DNA of 64,000 nucleotides from Clostridia bacterium (GTDB lineage: Bacteria > Bacillota > Clostridia > Lachnospirales > Lachnospiraceae), in assembly GCA_009929615.1 (NCBI GenBank), contig SAAB01000005.1, positions 1 through 64,000 on the forward strand, read 5' to 3'. Positions 34,685 through 43,667 of this stretch are shown here, in pieces. Numbering within the stretch: position 1 is the stretch's first letter; each line of letters begins with the position of its first letter. Both the position numbers and the translations under genes were made by a program. Below the pieces are notes generated by a model, which saw only the letters and a list, made by a program, of their open reading frames with translations, was not told the origin of the DNA and ran no database searches.

Positions 34685-36097
34685 CTATATACTTATGTTA
34701 TACTTCGCCATCTTCCGAGAGATCGTTGATTGATTCACCTTCAGAACTTCAGCCGCACTCTTACCACTGCCATATTGTTTGACAACAGACTCTATGATCT
34801 GTTTTTCATAGGCTGTCAGATTCTCCTCCAGGCTCAACCTGCTGTCAAACTGCGAACCCACTGTACCTTCTCCGCTCGCTCCCTTAGGCAGCAGCAACTG
34901 CCCATCCAGCATCTGTGGAGGTATATTCTTAATGCAGTAGACCGAGGAAGCACTGATTAAAACAATACGTTCTACAAAGTTCTTCAACTCTCTGACATTT
35001 CCAGGCCATGAATAATTTTTTAATATATGCATAACTTCCGGCGAAAAAGTCTTTTCCCGGCCATATTTCTTACAATATTTATTAAGGAAATATTCTATCA
35101 ACGGTTCAATATCGCTCGGTCGTTCCCGAAGCGGTGGAATAATCGCCGGAATAACATTCAGTCGGTAATATAAATCAGCCCTGAAAGTCTTCTTCTTAAT
35201 GCAGTCACTCAAATCTTCATTCGTAGCTGCAATCAGCCGAAAATCAATACGTTTTGGCCGGTCAGAACCAATTCGCTGAACCATCTTGGTTTCAATCGTC
35301 CGGAGTATCTTGCCCTGAAGTGCCAACGGTAGAGAATTAACCTCATCCAAAAAGAGTGTAGATTCATTCGCTGTTTCAATTAAACCCTTTTTTCCACTGC
35401 TCAACGCGCCGGTAAAAGCACCTTTTTCATAACCAAATAGCTCCGACTCCAGTAAAGTTTCCGGAAAAGCCGCACAGTTAATACGGACCATCTCCTTATC
35501 CTTTCGTTCACTCATCTCATGAATGTATTCAGCCACAACCTCTTTACCAGTTCCTGATTCCCCCTGAATCAGAATATTGGCATCCGTCGGTGCCACATTA
35601 TTCATAATTCGAATCAAATCTGACATCGGCTGGCTATTATAGACCAAAAGTTTATTATCATCCGGTCGTTTATTTTCTATTTCTTTTACAGTTTGATATT
35701 TATTTAACGCATCATAGTAATAGCCCATTAGCTCTTCCATATCACGCATAATACCAATAATATACTGAATTTCTCCGTTATCATTCAGAATCGGCATCTG
35801 GGATACCATCTGCATCTGTTCTTTTCCATGGCTGTTAAAAATCTTCTGACACATGACGACTTCTTTTTTCTGAGCATATACATTCTGGGAAATAACATAG
35901 TCAATTAATCCATCATCATACATATCAAATACATTATATCGAAGCAGTTCATCTCTCGGGATATCGAACTTCTTCATCATGGCATAGTTGACATAGATCA
36001 TATTTCCCTTATCATCCAGCACATAAAGCGCATCCGGTATATTATCAAATACATCTTCATAAAACTCGTACTTTTCTCTGATGATTAAATTCTCCAT
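34685..36097 (-). CDS. Sigma-54-dependent activator with PAS sensor domain
   Basis: A 470-residue enhancer-binding protein. A PAS domain (about 12-125; DNIPDALYVLDDKGNMIYVN) probably senses a small ligand. The AAA+ domain (about 150-385) has Walker A GESGTGKE (179-186), the sigma-54 loop GAFTGA (226-231) and Walker B TLFLDE. A Fis-type helix-turn-helix closes the protein (KSAAEVLKVNQSTISRKMAKY). The start at 36097 has GGGGAG upstream. No receiver domain is present, so it responds directly to a signal. It lies between the two sigma-54 promoters of this region and is the obvious regulator of both. Confidence 0.94.
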   Translation of the reverse strand: MENLIIREKYEFYEDVFDNIPDALYVLDDKGNMIYVNYAMMKKFDIPRDELLRYNVFDMYDDGLIDYVISQNVYAQKKEVVMCQKIFNSHGKEQMQMVSQMPILNDNGEIQYIIGIMRDMEELMGYYYDALNKYQTVKEIENKRPDDNKLLVYNSQPMSDLIRIMNNVAPTDANILIQGESGTGKEVVAEYIHEMSERKDKEMVRINCAAFPETLLESELFGYEKGAFTGALSSGKKGLIETANESTLFLDEVNSLPLALQGKILRTIETKMVQRIGSDRPKRIDFRLIAATNEDLSDCIKKKTFRADLYYRLNVIPAIIPPLRERPSDIEPLIEYFLNKYCKKYGREKTFSPEVMHILKNYSWPGNVRELKNFVERIVLISASSVYCIKNIPPQMLDGQLLLPKGASGEGTVGSQFDSRLSLEENLTAYEKQIIESVVKQYGSGKSAAEVLKVNQSTISRKMAKYNISI

Positions 36098-36170
36098 GCT
36101 AAAACTCCCCTTATCCAAAAACATACTTCTTAACTCGTCTGCCCTGTCTCACAAAAGTTCTAAACAGCAC

Positions 36171-36203
36171 GATACACTCCTTTTATAATAAAAGGAGTGT
36201 ATC
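36171..36203 (-). repeat. Perfect 15-bp inverted repeat
   Basis: GATACACTCCTTTTA, a TTA loop and TAAAAGGAGTGTATC form a perfect hairpin between the GntP gene and the activator gene. Neither strand has a clear T-tract after it, so it is not a typical terminator. It could be an RNA processing or stability hairpin, or an operator. Confidence 0.75.
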
Positions 36204-36242
36204 TTAATCATACCTTATTTTGTTTTGTTTATCAACATCAAA

Positions 36243-37547
36243 TTACAGGATACCGATAACTGCCATGATGATACAAACGATTACAGCAATCGTAGGAATG
36301 ATACAGCAGTTTACACAGATATCTAAATAAGAATCTTTATGTGTCATACCACAAACACTTAACAGTGTTAAAACAGCACCATTATGTGGCAATGTATCCA
36401 AACCACCGGAAGCAACGGATGCAACTCTATGCAAAGCTTCTGGAGTTAAGTGTGGATCATTAGCTGCAAGTTCCATGTATTTCGGGCCTAATGCTTCAAG
36501 AGCGATACCCATACCACCGGAAGCAGAACCAGTAGCACCTGCTAATACAGATACGGAAACTGCTTCAGAAATCAGTGGAGAACCTTTGATTCCAAGAAGT
36601 AAAGATGTCAAAGTTGCGAAACCAGGAACAGCTTTAACTACGGAACCAAATCCTACAGCTGCAGCTGTATTACCGATAGACATAAGTCCGCCGGAAGCAC
36701 CATCGTTGATACATTTTGAGAAATTAGCAAAGCTCTTGTAGTTCAAAATCATAGTTAAAACAACTGCGATTAAGAGAGCACCAACCAGTGGTACACCAAG
36801 AACGTTCATTGTTACAGGTACAGAAATCAATGGAATCAAGGAAACAATACCATTTGGAAGATTTGTTTCGTCAGCTTTTTCAATATTAGCTGGCTCTACG
36901 AAATGTAATCCCTGATTTCTAGCCTGTTTTTCTCTGTATTTCATCCATACCATACCGCCTACGAACATAACAAGTGCTGCAACAATACCCATAACAGGAG
37001 CTGCCATAGCAGTTGTTCCGTAATACTGTGTAGGAATGATATTCTGAATCTGAGGTGTTCCAGGGATAGCTGTCATTGTAAATGTGAAAGCTCCTAAGGA
37101 AATAGCACCTGGGATTAATCTGTTAGCGATATCAGCTTCTCTGAAGAGAGCAACTGCAAGTGGGTAGATAGCGAATACTACTACGAACAAGGAGATACCA
37201 CCATATGTCAGAGCTGCACAAGCAATAACTACTGCAAGGATTGCCTGTTTCTGTCCGATAAGTTTTGTTAACAAAACACCTACAGATTTAGCAGCGCCTG
37301 TGATTTCCATTAATTTACCAAAAATACCACCGAGCATAAATGCTGGGAACCAGGATGTTACGAATCCTGCCATACCTACCATGTAGTTTTCTGTATACAT
37401 GGTTAAGATGTTGATTGATGGGTCTTCAAACATACCAAAAAGTGCAACTACTGCAGCACAAACTGGTGCAACCCAAAGAATAGACTGTCCTTTAAATGCT
37501 AAGAAGATTAAAAGGGCTAATCCTAAAACAATACCAAATAAACTCAT
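36243..37547 (-). CDS. GntP-family permease for a short organic acid
   Basis: A 434-residue membrane protein with about twelve helices, of the GntP/HbcT-like ion-transporter group. Landmarks: the segment GISLFVVVFAIYPLAVALFREADI in mid-protein, and TAIPGTPQIQNIIPTQYYGT. The C-terminal part has LDTLPHNGAVLTLLSVCGMTHKDSY, which is common in members annotated as gluconate or D-beta-hydroxybutyrate permeases. It is the last gene of the sigma-54 operon after the CoA-transferase. The operon context favours a hydroxy or unsaturated short acid over gluconate; this is inference. Confidence 0.88.
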   Translation of the reverse strand: MSLFGIVLGLALLIFLAFKGQSILWVAPVCAAVVALFGMFEDPSINILTMYTENYMVGMAGFVTSWFPAFMLGGIFGKLMEITGAAKSVGVLLTKLIGQKQAILAVVIACAALTYGGISLFVVVFAIYPLAVALFREADIANRLIPGAISLGAFTFTMTAIPGTPQIQNIIPTQYYGTTAMAAPVMGIVAALVMFVGGMVWMKYREKQARNQGLHFVEPANIEKADETNLPNGIVSLIPLISVPVTMNVLGVPLVGALLIAVVLTMILNYKSFANFSKCINDGASGGLMSIGNTAAAVGFGSVVKAVPGFATLTSLLLGIKGSPLISEAVSVSVLAGATGSASGGMGIALEALGPKYMELAANDPHLTPEALHRVASVASGGLDTLPHNGAVLTLLSVCGMTHKDSYLDICVNCCIIPTIAVIVCIIMAVIGIL

Positions 37548-37578
37548 ATTAATTTTCCTCCCTCGTTTAAGTCAAAAA

Positions 37579-39153
37579 CTATTTAACCTCAGCTAAAATC
37601 TCATCTTTAATGCCCATAGGAGCATCAGCGAAGATTCTAGGGTCCATAGTCTTCAGGTTTTCAGCAACCAATGGTTTGAATCCCATCTGGTCGAGAACCT
37701 GAGTTTGAAGGTCAATGCCAGGTGCAACTTCTGTTACCGTTAAGCCATCTGGCAACAGTTCAATAACAGCTCTTTCAGTAACGAATTTAACATTCATTTT
37801 ATTTCTGCGAGCATATGCGCCTGAGAAAGTTACCTGTTCAACAGCTGGTACGAATTTCTTCTTCTTACCTTCCTGAACAATAACCAACTTGCCGTCTTCA
37901 ACCTTCGTTTTAAGTCCACCGGCTGTAAATGTTCCACAGAAAATACAGTTTTGTGTATTCTGGGAAATATTGATAAATCCACCACATCCAGCAACATTTG
38001 TACCAAATTTACTTACGTTAACGTTACCATCGCCATCACATTCTGCAAGGCCAAGATATGTAACATCAAGTCCGCCGCCATCGTATAAATCGAACTGGCT
38101 TACTTCTGGTAATTCTGCCCAACCGTTTACACCAGCTCCGAAGGAACCGCCGCCGCTTGGAATACCACCAATCATACCGGACTCTGTTGTTAATGTTAAC
38201 TGATCAGCAAATCCTTCTTCTCCTGCAACAGTTGCAACCTTTTCTGGAATACCAACACCAAGGTTAACAACAGCATTTGGAACAAGTTCCATAGCACATC
38301 TTCTACCAATAAATTTCTTGGTTCCGAATGGTTCTGGAGCTGTAGCGCCTGCAGGAATTTTATATGCACCTGATAAAGTAGGATTTACAAAGAAATCTGC
38401 ACACTGTCTGTGGGTTTCTTCCGGATCATCCGGAACAACAATTGCATCAACAAAGATACCTGGAACAGCTACCTGTCTTGATGGAATCGTATCTGCAGCT
38501 ACAATATTACGAGCCTGAACGATAACTTTACCGCCACAGCCTTTTGCTGCCATTGCTGCTGATAACATATCCAATGGAAGAATTTCATCTTCAATTGTAC
38601 AGTTACCATTTGTATCTGCTGTAGTCACACGAATTAAAGAAACGTTTGCTTTTGGAAGTATATAGTAAAGGTACTCATCGCCTTCAACTTCAACAACCTT
38701 TACAATATCCTCTGTTGTACGACTATTAAGTTTACCGCCTTCAAGACGAGGGTCAACAAAAGTTTCAAGACCTACATTAGTCATGTAACCTTTACGTCCC
38801 TGACCCATTGCACGGTACATCTCAATGATAACACCCTGTGGAAGATTGTATGCTTCTACCTGGTTATTGTTAATCATGTCGATAACCTTTGGAGAGAAAC
38901 CATAATGTCCTGCGATCCAACGTTTGATTAATCCTTCTTTTGCCCAACGTTCCTGCTGTCCGCCTGCTTTATTTCCCTGGCCGGCGCCATACATGATTGT
39001 CAGGTTATTTGGAGTTCCTGTTTTATCAAAGGATTCTCCAACAGCTTTCATGATTGCATCCGGTGTACCTGCGGTAAGGAAACCACTGGTAATAACAACA
39101 TCATTCGGTTTAATCATTGCAACTGCCTGTTCCATAGTAACTACTTTACTCAT
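37579..39153 (-). CDS. YdiF/Pct-type acyl-CoA:acetate CoA-transferase
   Basis: A 524-residue family I CoA-transferase similar over its length to propionate CoA-transferase (Pct) and E. coli YdiF. The catalytic glutamate is Glu324 in LTTESGMIGG, matching the position in the clostridial enzyme. GSFGAG, GGLDVTYLGLAECD and the ending IDLQTQVLDQMGF also follow the family. It would activate a short acid with acetyl- or butyryl-CoA. GGGAGG lies before the ATG at 39153, 32 bases upstream of the permease gene. It belongs to the acyl-CoA dehydrogenase/Etf operon. Confidence 0.92.
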   Translation of the reverse strand: MSKVVTMEQAVAMIKPNDVVITSGFLTAGTPDAIMKAVGESFDKTGTPNNLTIMYGAGQGNKAGGQQERWAKEGLIKRWIAGHYGFSPKVIDMINNNQVEAYNLPQGVIIEMYRAMGQGRKGYMTNVGLETFVDPRLEGGKLNSRTTEDIVKVVEVEGDEYLYYILPKANVSLIRVTTADTNGNCTIEDEILPLDMLSAAMAAKGCGGKVIVQARNIVAADTIPSRQVAVPGIFVDAIVVPDDPEETHRQCADFFVNPTLSGAYKIPAGATAPEPFGTKKFIGRRCAMELVPNAVVNLGVGIPEKVATVAGEEGFADQLTLTTESGMIGGIPSGGGSFGAGVNGWAELPEVSQFDLYDGGGLDVTYLGLAECDGDGNVNVSKFGTNVAGCGGFINISQNTQNCIFCGTFTAGGLKTKVEDGKLVIVQEGKKKKFVPAVEQVTFSGAYARRNKMNVKFVTERAVIELLPDGLTVTEVAPGIDLQTQVLDQMGFKPLVAENLKTMDPRIFADAPMGIKDEILAEVK

Positions 39154-39286
39154 GCCAAAACCTCCCATATTACTTATGCATTCACGTTCATAGAACGCCC
39201 CGCATACTTATTCTTTGTTCATAATTGAACTGCAATATAATTCGTTGCCGGAATATGCACCACTAAATCCCGGCTAATATCTTCAA

Positions 39287-39320
39287 CCGCACCCGAAAGT
39301 CCCTAATCCTCCGGGTGCGG
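39287..39320 (-). other. Hairpin between etfA and the CoA-transferase gene
   Basis: CCGCACCCG and CGGGTGCGG form a nine-bp GC-rich stem on either side of a 16-base loop. No U-tract follows on the minus strand. It lies in the longest gap of the operon (183 bases) and could be a processing or partial attenuation hairpin that sets different levels of the upstream and downstream genes. Confidence 0.65.
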
Positions 39321-39336
39321 CATCAGTCATATTAAA

Positions 39337-40329
39337 TTATTTCTCGATTTTTTTCAATGCTTCTGTCAGTTTTGGAATGATTGTTGTGCAATCACCAACG
39401 ATACCGATATCAGCAACTTCAAAAATCGGAGCTGTATTATTCTTATTGATTGCAATAATCAATTCAGAATCTTCCATACCAGCTGCATGCTGGATAGCAC
39501 CGGAAATACCTGCAGCAACATAAAGGTTTGGTCTAACAGTTTTACCTGTCTGTCCAACCTGACGATCTCTATCAATCCAGCCTGCATCAACACATGCTCT
39601 GGAAGCAGAAATCTCGCCGCCGAGTTCTGTTGCTAAATCTTTCAGCATATCAAAACCTTCTGGTCCGCCAATACCACGTCCACCAGATACAAGAATCTTA
39701 GCTTCTGTAATATCAACTGTTTTCTTAGAATCTTTAACAACTTCACGAATCTTGATATTCATATCAGCTTCGCTTACGCCTGTATTGATAACTTCTACTG
39801 TACCAGTTTTGGATGCATCAGCTGCAAGAGCCTGCATAACGCCTGGACGTACAGTAGCCATCTGAGGACGGAAATTCGGGCATACGATTGTAGCCATGAT
39901 ATTTCCACCAAAAGCTGGACGAGTCATCATAAGACCTTTTGTTTCTTCATCAATCTCAAGACGTGTACAGTCAGCTGTCAAACCTGTATGTACTCTTGCG
40001 GATACACGAGGTGCCAAATCACGGCCGATAGCTGTTGCACCGTAAATAACGATTTCTGGATCTTTTTCTTTAATAACAGCAGTAATTGCTTTTGCATAAG
40101 GTTCTGTTGTATATTCTCCTAATACTGGAGCGTCTACAGCGATAACCTGATCTGCACCATATTTAAATAATTCAGCAGCAGCAGCCTGAATACCGTCACC
40201 TAAAACAACAGCAACAACTTCCTGGCCTAAATCTGCAGCTAATTCTTTAGCCTTACCAATCAGTTCATAAGCAACTTTCTGGATTTCTCCATCTCTCTGC
40301 TCTGCGAAAACGTATACATTTTTACTCAT
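39337..40329 (-). CDS. etfA: Electron transfer flavoprotein alpha subunit (sigma-54 operon)
   Basis: A 330-residue EtfA. The C-terminal FAD-binding domain is recognised by VSGGRGIGGPEGF and [22 protein letters not shown]. With EtfB and the acyl-CoA dehydrogenase it should carry electrons to or from NADH and, in the clostridial butyryl-CoA complex, bifurcate electrons to ferredoxin. It lies 19 bases after etfB. A second, divergent pair is at 50872-52617. Confidence 0.94.
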   Translation of the reverse strand: MSKNVYVFAEQRDGEIQKVAYELIGKAKELAADLGQEVVAVVLGDGIQAAAAELFKYGADQVIAVDAPVLGEYTTEPYAKAITAVIKEKDPEIVIYGATAIGRDLAPRVSARVHTGLTADCTRLEIDEETKGLMMTRPAFGGNIMATIVCPNFRPQMATVRPGVMQALAADASKTGTVEVINTGVSEADMNIKIREVVKDSKKTVDITEAKILVSGGRGIGGPEGFDMLKDLATELGGEISASRACVDAGWIDRDRQVGQTGKTVRPNLYVAAGISGAIQHAAGMEDSELIIAINKNNTAPIFEVADIGIVGDCTTIIPKLTEALKKIEK

Positions 40330-40348
40330 TGTTTCACCTGCTCCCTAA

Positions 40349-41146
40349 TTAAATGATGTATTTTTCTTTTAACTTGTTAATGATGATTTCTACAGCTTCA
40401 TCAGCAGAAACTTCTGTATGAAGAACGCCGGCTGCTTTTACAGGTTTTGTGAAGGATTTCTTAACCTGTGTTGGTGAACCTTTTAAACCTAAGTTTGCTG
40501 GGTCAACATTATCTTTTACATCATCATATCCCCATACTTTGACTTCTTTTTCTCTGTATGCGTCGAAGATGCCTCCTACACTCATGTAACGTGGTTCAAT
40601 CTCTTCGCCGAGGGTAGTGATTAACAATGGAGTTTTTGCTTCTATAACGTGATGACGGTCTTCAAAGTTTCTCTGAATAACCAGTGTGTCATCACCTTCA
40701 ACATCAACTTTAGCAACATAGCTTACATGAGGAATACCAAGGTGTTCAGCGATCTGAGGACCAACCTGTGCGGTATCACCATCAATAGCCTGACGTCCAG
40801 CTACGATTAAATCGTAATCAAGATTCTTCAGTGCTGCAGCAATTGCGGAAGATGTAGCCCATGTATCAGAACCGGCAAATTCTTTACCAGATAATAATAC
40901 AGCTTCATCAGCGCCCATAGCTAAAGCTTCTCTTAATGCCACATCTGCCTGCATAGGTCCCATAGTAACTACAGTAACCTTTGCACCTGTTTTTTCTTTA
41001 ATCTGTAATGCCACTTCAAGTCCGGCTTTATCATCCGGGTTAATGATACTAGGCACACCATCTCTTATAAGAGTTCCAGTAACAGGGTCAAGTTTAACTT
41101 CTGTTGTATCTGGAACCTGTTTAATACATACTAAAATATTTTTCAT
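40349..41146 (-). CDS. etfB: Electron transfer flavoprotein beta subunit (sigma-54 operon)
   Basis: A 265-residue EtfB. MKNILVCIKQVPDTTEV at the start and AGRQAIDGDTAQVGPQIAEHL near residue 122 are typical of Etf proteins partnered with butyryl-CoA dehydrogenase. It lies 23 bases after the acyl-CoA dehydrogenase gene. Bifurcation is inferred from family and context, not shown by sequence alone. Confidence 0.94.
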   Translation of the reverse strand: MKNILVCIKQVPDTTEVKLDPVTGTLIRDGVPSIINPDDKAGLEVALQIKEKTGAKVTVVTMGPMQADVALREALAMGADEAVLLSGKEFAGSDTWATSSAIAAALKNLDYDLIVAGRQAIDGDTAQVGPQIAEHLGIPHVSYVAKVDVEGDDTLVIQRNFEDRHHVIEAKTPLLITTLGEEIEPRYMSVGGIFDAYREKEVKVWGYDDVKDNVDPANLGLKGSPTQVKKSFTKPVKAAGVLHTEVSADEAVEIIINKLKEKYII

Positions 41147-41169
41147 TCCTGATTCTCCTCTCCAAAATA

Positions 41170-42309
41170 CTAGTGTAACATTGCTCCTGAGATAACCATT
41201 CTCTGAACTTCTGAGGTACCTTCATAGATTTCTGTAATCTTAGCGTCTCTCATCATACGTTCAACTGGATAATCTCTTGTGTATCCATATCCACCAAAGA
41301 GCTGTACAGCCTTTGTAGTTACTGCCATTGATGTTTCTGCAGCAAATAATTTTGCTGTAGCAGCGTCAACGCTAAATGGAAGGTGCTCGCCTTTTTTCCA
41401 AGCAGCTTTATATACAAGATACTTAGCAGCTTCTGTTTTTGCAAACATATCTGCGAGCTGGAACTGTGTATTCTGGAACTGAGAAATTCTCTTTCCAAAC
41501 TGTTTTCTTTCTTTCGTATACTTAACTGTTTCGTCAATTGCACCTTCAGCTAAGCCAAGAGCCTGAGCAGCGATACCGATACGGCCACCATCCAGTGTCT
41601 TCATAGCAAGAGCGAATCCCTTACCTTCTTTGCCAAGCATGTTCTCTTTAGGAACGATACAATTTTCAAAAATCAATTCACATGTGGATGAACCACGAAT
41701 ACCCATCTTTTTCTCGTGAGGTCCTACGGAGAATCCAGGGAAATCTTTTTCCACGATAAATGCGGAAATACCCTTTGTTCCTTTAGACTTATCTGTCATA
41801 GCCATTACAATGAAGATATCTGCATATTCAGCATTTGTAATGAAAATTTTGGAACCATTCAATACATAATGGTCTCCGTCCAATACAGCTTTTGTCTGCT
41901 GCATGGAAGCATCTGTACCAGCTCCTGGCTCGGTCAAACCAAATGCACCAAGTTTTTCACCCTTTGCCAGAGGTACTAAATATTTCTGTTTCTGTTCTTC
42001 TGTACCATTTTCAAGAATCGGAGTAGCACATAAGGATGTATGAGCAGACATAATAACTGATGTCGTACCACAAACTTTTGCCATCTCTTCAACCGCCATG
42101 ATATATGTGAGGACGTCTGCACCTTGTCCGCCATATTCTTTCGGGATTGGAATACCCATCATGCCGTATTTTGCCATCTTTTTAACGGTTTCCTCTGGGA
42201 ATCTCTCTTCCTCGTCCACTTCTTGAGCAATCGGTTTTACTTCTTTTTCAGCAAAACTCTTATATAACTGCTGAGCCAGAAGATGCTCTTTCGATAAACC
42301 AAACTCCAT
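41170..42309 (-). CDS. Acyl-CoA dehydrogenase, butyryl-CoA dehydrogenase type
   Basis: A 379-residue short-chain acyl-CoA dehydrogenase. The catalytic base is Glu363 in EIYEGTSEVQR, the position used by butyryl-CoA dehydrogenases. FGLTEPGAGTDAS and the C-terminal LFGGYGYTRDYPVERMMRDAKI are intact. In anaerobes this enzyme usually runs as a crotonyl-CoA reductase. The start at 42309 lies about 36 bases from the sigma-54 start and has AAGGAGG upstream; a frame from 42360 would begin upstream of the transcript. It leads the operon of etfB, etfA, CoA-transferase and permease. Confidence 0.92.
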   Translation of the reverse strand: MEFGLSKEHLLAQQLYKSFAEKEVKPIAQEVDEEERFPEETVKKMAKYGMMGIPIPKEYGGQGADVLTYIMAVEEMAKVCGTTSVIMSAHTSLCATPILENGTEEQKQKYLVPLAKGEKLGAFGLTEPGAGTDASMQQTKAVLDGDHYVLNGSKIFITNAEYADIFIVMAMTDKSKGTKGISAFIVEKDFPGFSVGPHEKKMGIRGSSTCELIFENCIVPKENMLGKEGKGFALAMKTLDGGRIGIAAQALGLAEGAIDETVKYTKERKQFGKRISQFQNTQFQLADMFAKTEAAKYLVYKAAWKKGEHLPFSVDAATAKLFAAETSMAVTTKAVQLFGGYGYTRDYPVERMMRDAKITEIYEGTSEVQRMVISGAMLH

Positions 42310-42356
42310 AAATTTCATCCTCCTTAAACTTATAAATTTTTCAAATAGTTTAATCC

Positions 42357-42372
42357 GCAAGTTTCATGCCAA
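42357..42372 (-). promoter_or_regulatory. Sigma-54 (-24/-12) promoter of the acyl-CoA dehydrogenase operon
   Basis: TTGGCATGAAACTTGC on the minus strand, with GG and GC separated by ten bases. It differs from the hydratase promoter at only three positions. Transcription should start near 42345. The remaining bases up to fabH (42470-42664) are AT-rich and show no further feature I can support. Confidence 0.88.
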
Positions 42373-42433
42373 CTTTTCCTTCAACAGGAATCCCTTAAAC
42401 AGTGGATTTTTTGTTGTTTTTTTCACAATCAAA

Positions 42434-42469
42434 GTATGCACACCTGCATAAGCATGCCTTTGTGCATAC
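42434..42469 (-). promoter_or_regulatory. Twin activator sites upstream of the acyl-CoA dehydrogenase operon
   Basis: Two sites of the form ATGCA-N4-TGCAT: TATGCA-CACC-TGCATA (42435-42450) and ATGCC-TTTG-TGCAT (42454-42467). Their centres lie about 97 and 115 bases upstream of the predicted start, as in the hydratase promoter. A larger inverted repeat GTATGCACA/TGTGCATAC (42434-42442 and 42461-42469) spans both. Confidence 0.75.
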
Positions 42470-42664
42470 CTGCTTTTCCTAGCATTTGACTTGGAAATGA
42501 AACCATTTAAAAAAAATGCAATATAATTACTCTGTAAGTATATCACATTTTAGATAAATTGACCACTATTTATTTTCCGATACCTAATTTTTTAATCTAA
42601 ATTTTAACCATTTTTTGCTATTATTTTGTCAAAAGTCAATTTGAATATTTTTTTCCTGTTTTTT

Positions 42665-43645
42665 CTACATTTGAATCAACATGGACCCCCATGTCAAACC
42701 ACCGCCAAAACCAGAGAGAACAACTAAATCGCCCTTCTTAATCATACCATTTTGAATAGCTTCATCCAGCACAATTGGCACACTAGCCGCCGAGGTATTA
42801 CCATATCTCTGCATATTTAAAACAAACTTCTCATCTGGTGCTTTCAGCCGTTTTGCTGCAGATTTAATAATCCTCATGTTGGCCTGATGCAAGACAAACC
42901 AATCCACATCATCTACTCTTTTTCCTGTCTTATCCAGGATTTTTCGTATGCTTATCGGCACTTGGGATACTGCAAATTTAAACACTTCCTGGCCTTCCAT
43001 CTGGACATATCTTTTTTTCGTCAAATCTTCGGTTGTCTCTCGAAATGGATTGACAATAGGTCGCCCTTCCATCCTCAGAACATGTCCTTTTGCTCCATTT
43101 GAGCCCAAATCGACAGCCAGAATTCCTCTTCCTTCTTCAGCCGGACCCACAACAGCTGCACCCACACCATCACCAAACAGTATGCATGTGCTTCGATCTG
43201 TCCAGTCCATAATCTTCGAAAGAATCTCGCCGCCAACAACCAGAATATTTTTTTCATCGCCACACTGAATGTGTAAACGAGCAATATTCAGCGCAAATAT
43301 AAAGCCCGAGCAGGCAGCACTGATATCATAGCACACCGCATTATCTGCTCCTAATGCCTTTTGAAGGCACGAAGACGCATTCGGCAGGGGATTATCCGCC
43401 GTCAACGTCGCAACAATGATTGTATCCAATTCTTTTGCCGTAACCCCAGCCCGCTCCATTGCCTGGAGAGCCGCTTTTTCACAAAGTTCTGTCAACGTTT
43501 CCTTTGCCGCAATCCGCCGTTCACGGATTCCTGTTCTCTCTGCAATCCATTCATCACTTGTATCTAAAAATTCTGCCAAATCATTATTTGTTGCTATTTT
43601 TTCAGGTAAACCGACACCGGTTCCTTTTATCTCCGCTAATAACAT
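42665..43645 (-). CDS. fabH: 3-oxoacyl-ACP synthase III
   Basis: A 326-residue condensing enzyme that starts fatty acid synthesis from acetyl-CoA (or branched acyl-CoA) and malonyl-ACP. The catalytic triad is visible: Cys112 in ISAACSGF, His in VLHQANMRII and Asn in YGNTSAASVPI. The N-terminal DEWIAERTGIRERR is family-typical. It is alone here, without the rest of the fab cluster. Its promoter contains a perfect FabT-like palindrome, linking it to fatty-acid control. Confidence 0.94.
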   Translation of the reverse strand: MLLAEIKGTGVGLPEKIATNNDLAEFLDTSDEWIAERTGIRERRIAAKETLTELCEKAALQAMERAGVTAKELDTIIVATLTADNPLPNASSCLQKALGADNAVCYDISAACSGFIFALNIARLHIQCGDEKNILVVGGEILSKIMDWTDRSTCILFGDGVGAAVVGPAEEGRGILAVDLGSNGAKGHVLRMEGRPIVNPFRETTEDLTKKRYVQMEGQEVFKFAVSQVPISIRKILDKTGKRVDDVDWFVLHQANMRIIKSAAKRLKAPDEKFVLNMQRYGNTSAASVPIVLDEAIQNGMIKKGDLVVLSGFGGGLTWGSMLIQM

Positions 43646-43667
43646 AATATAATCCTTTCATCCAATT

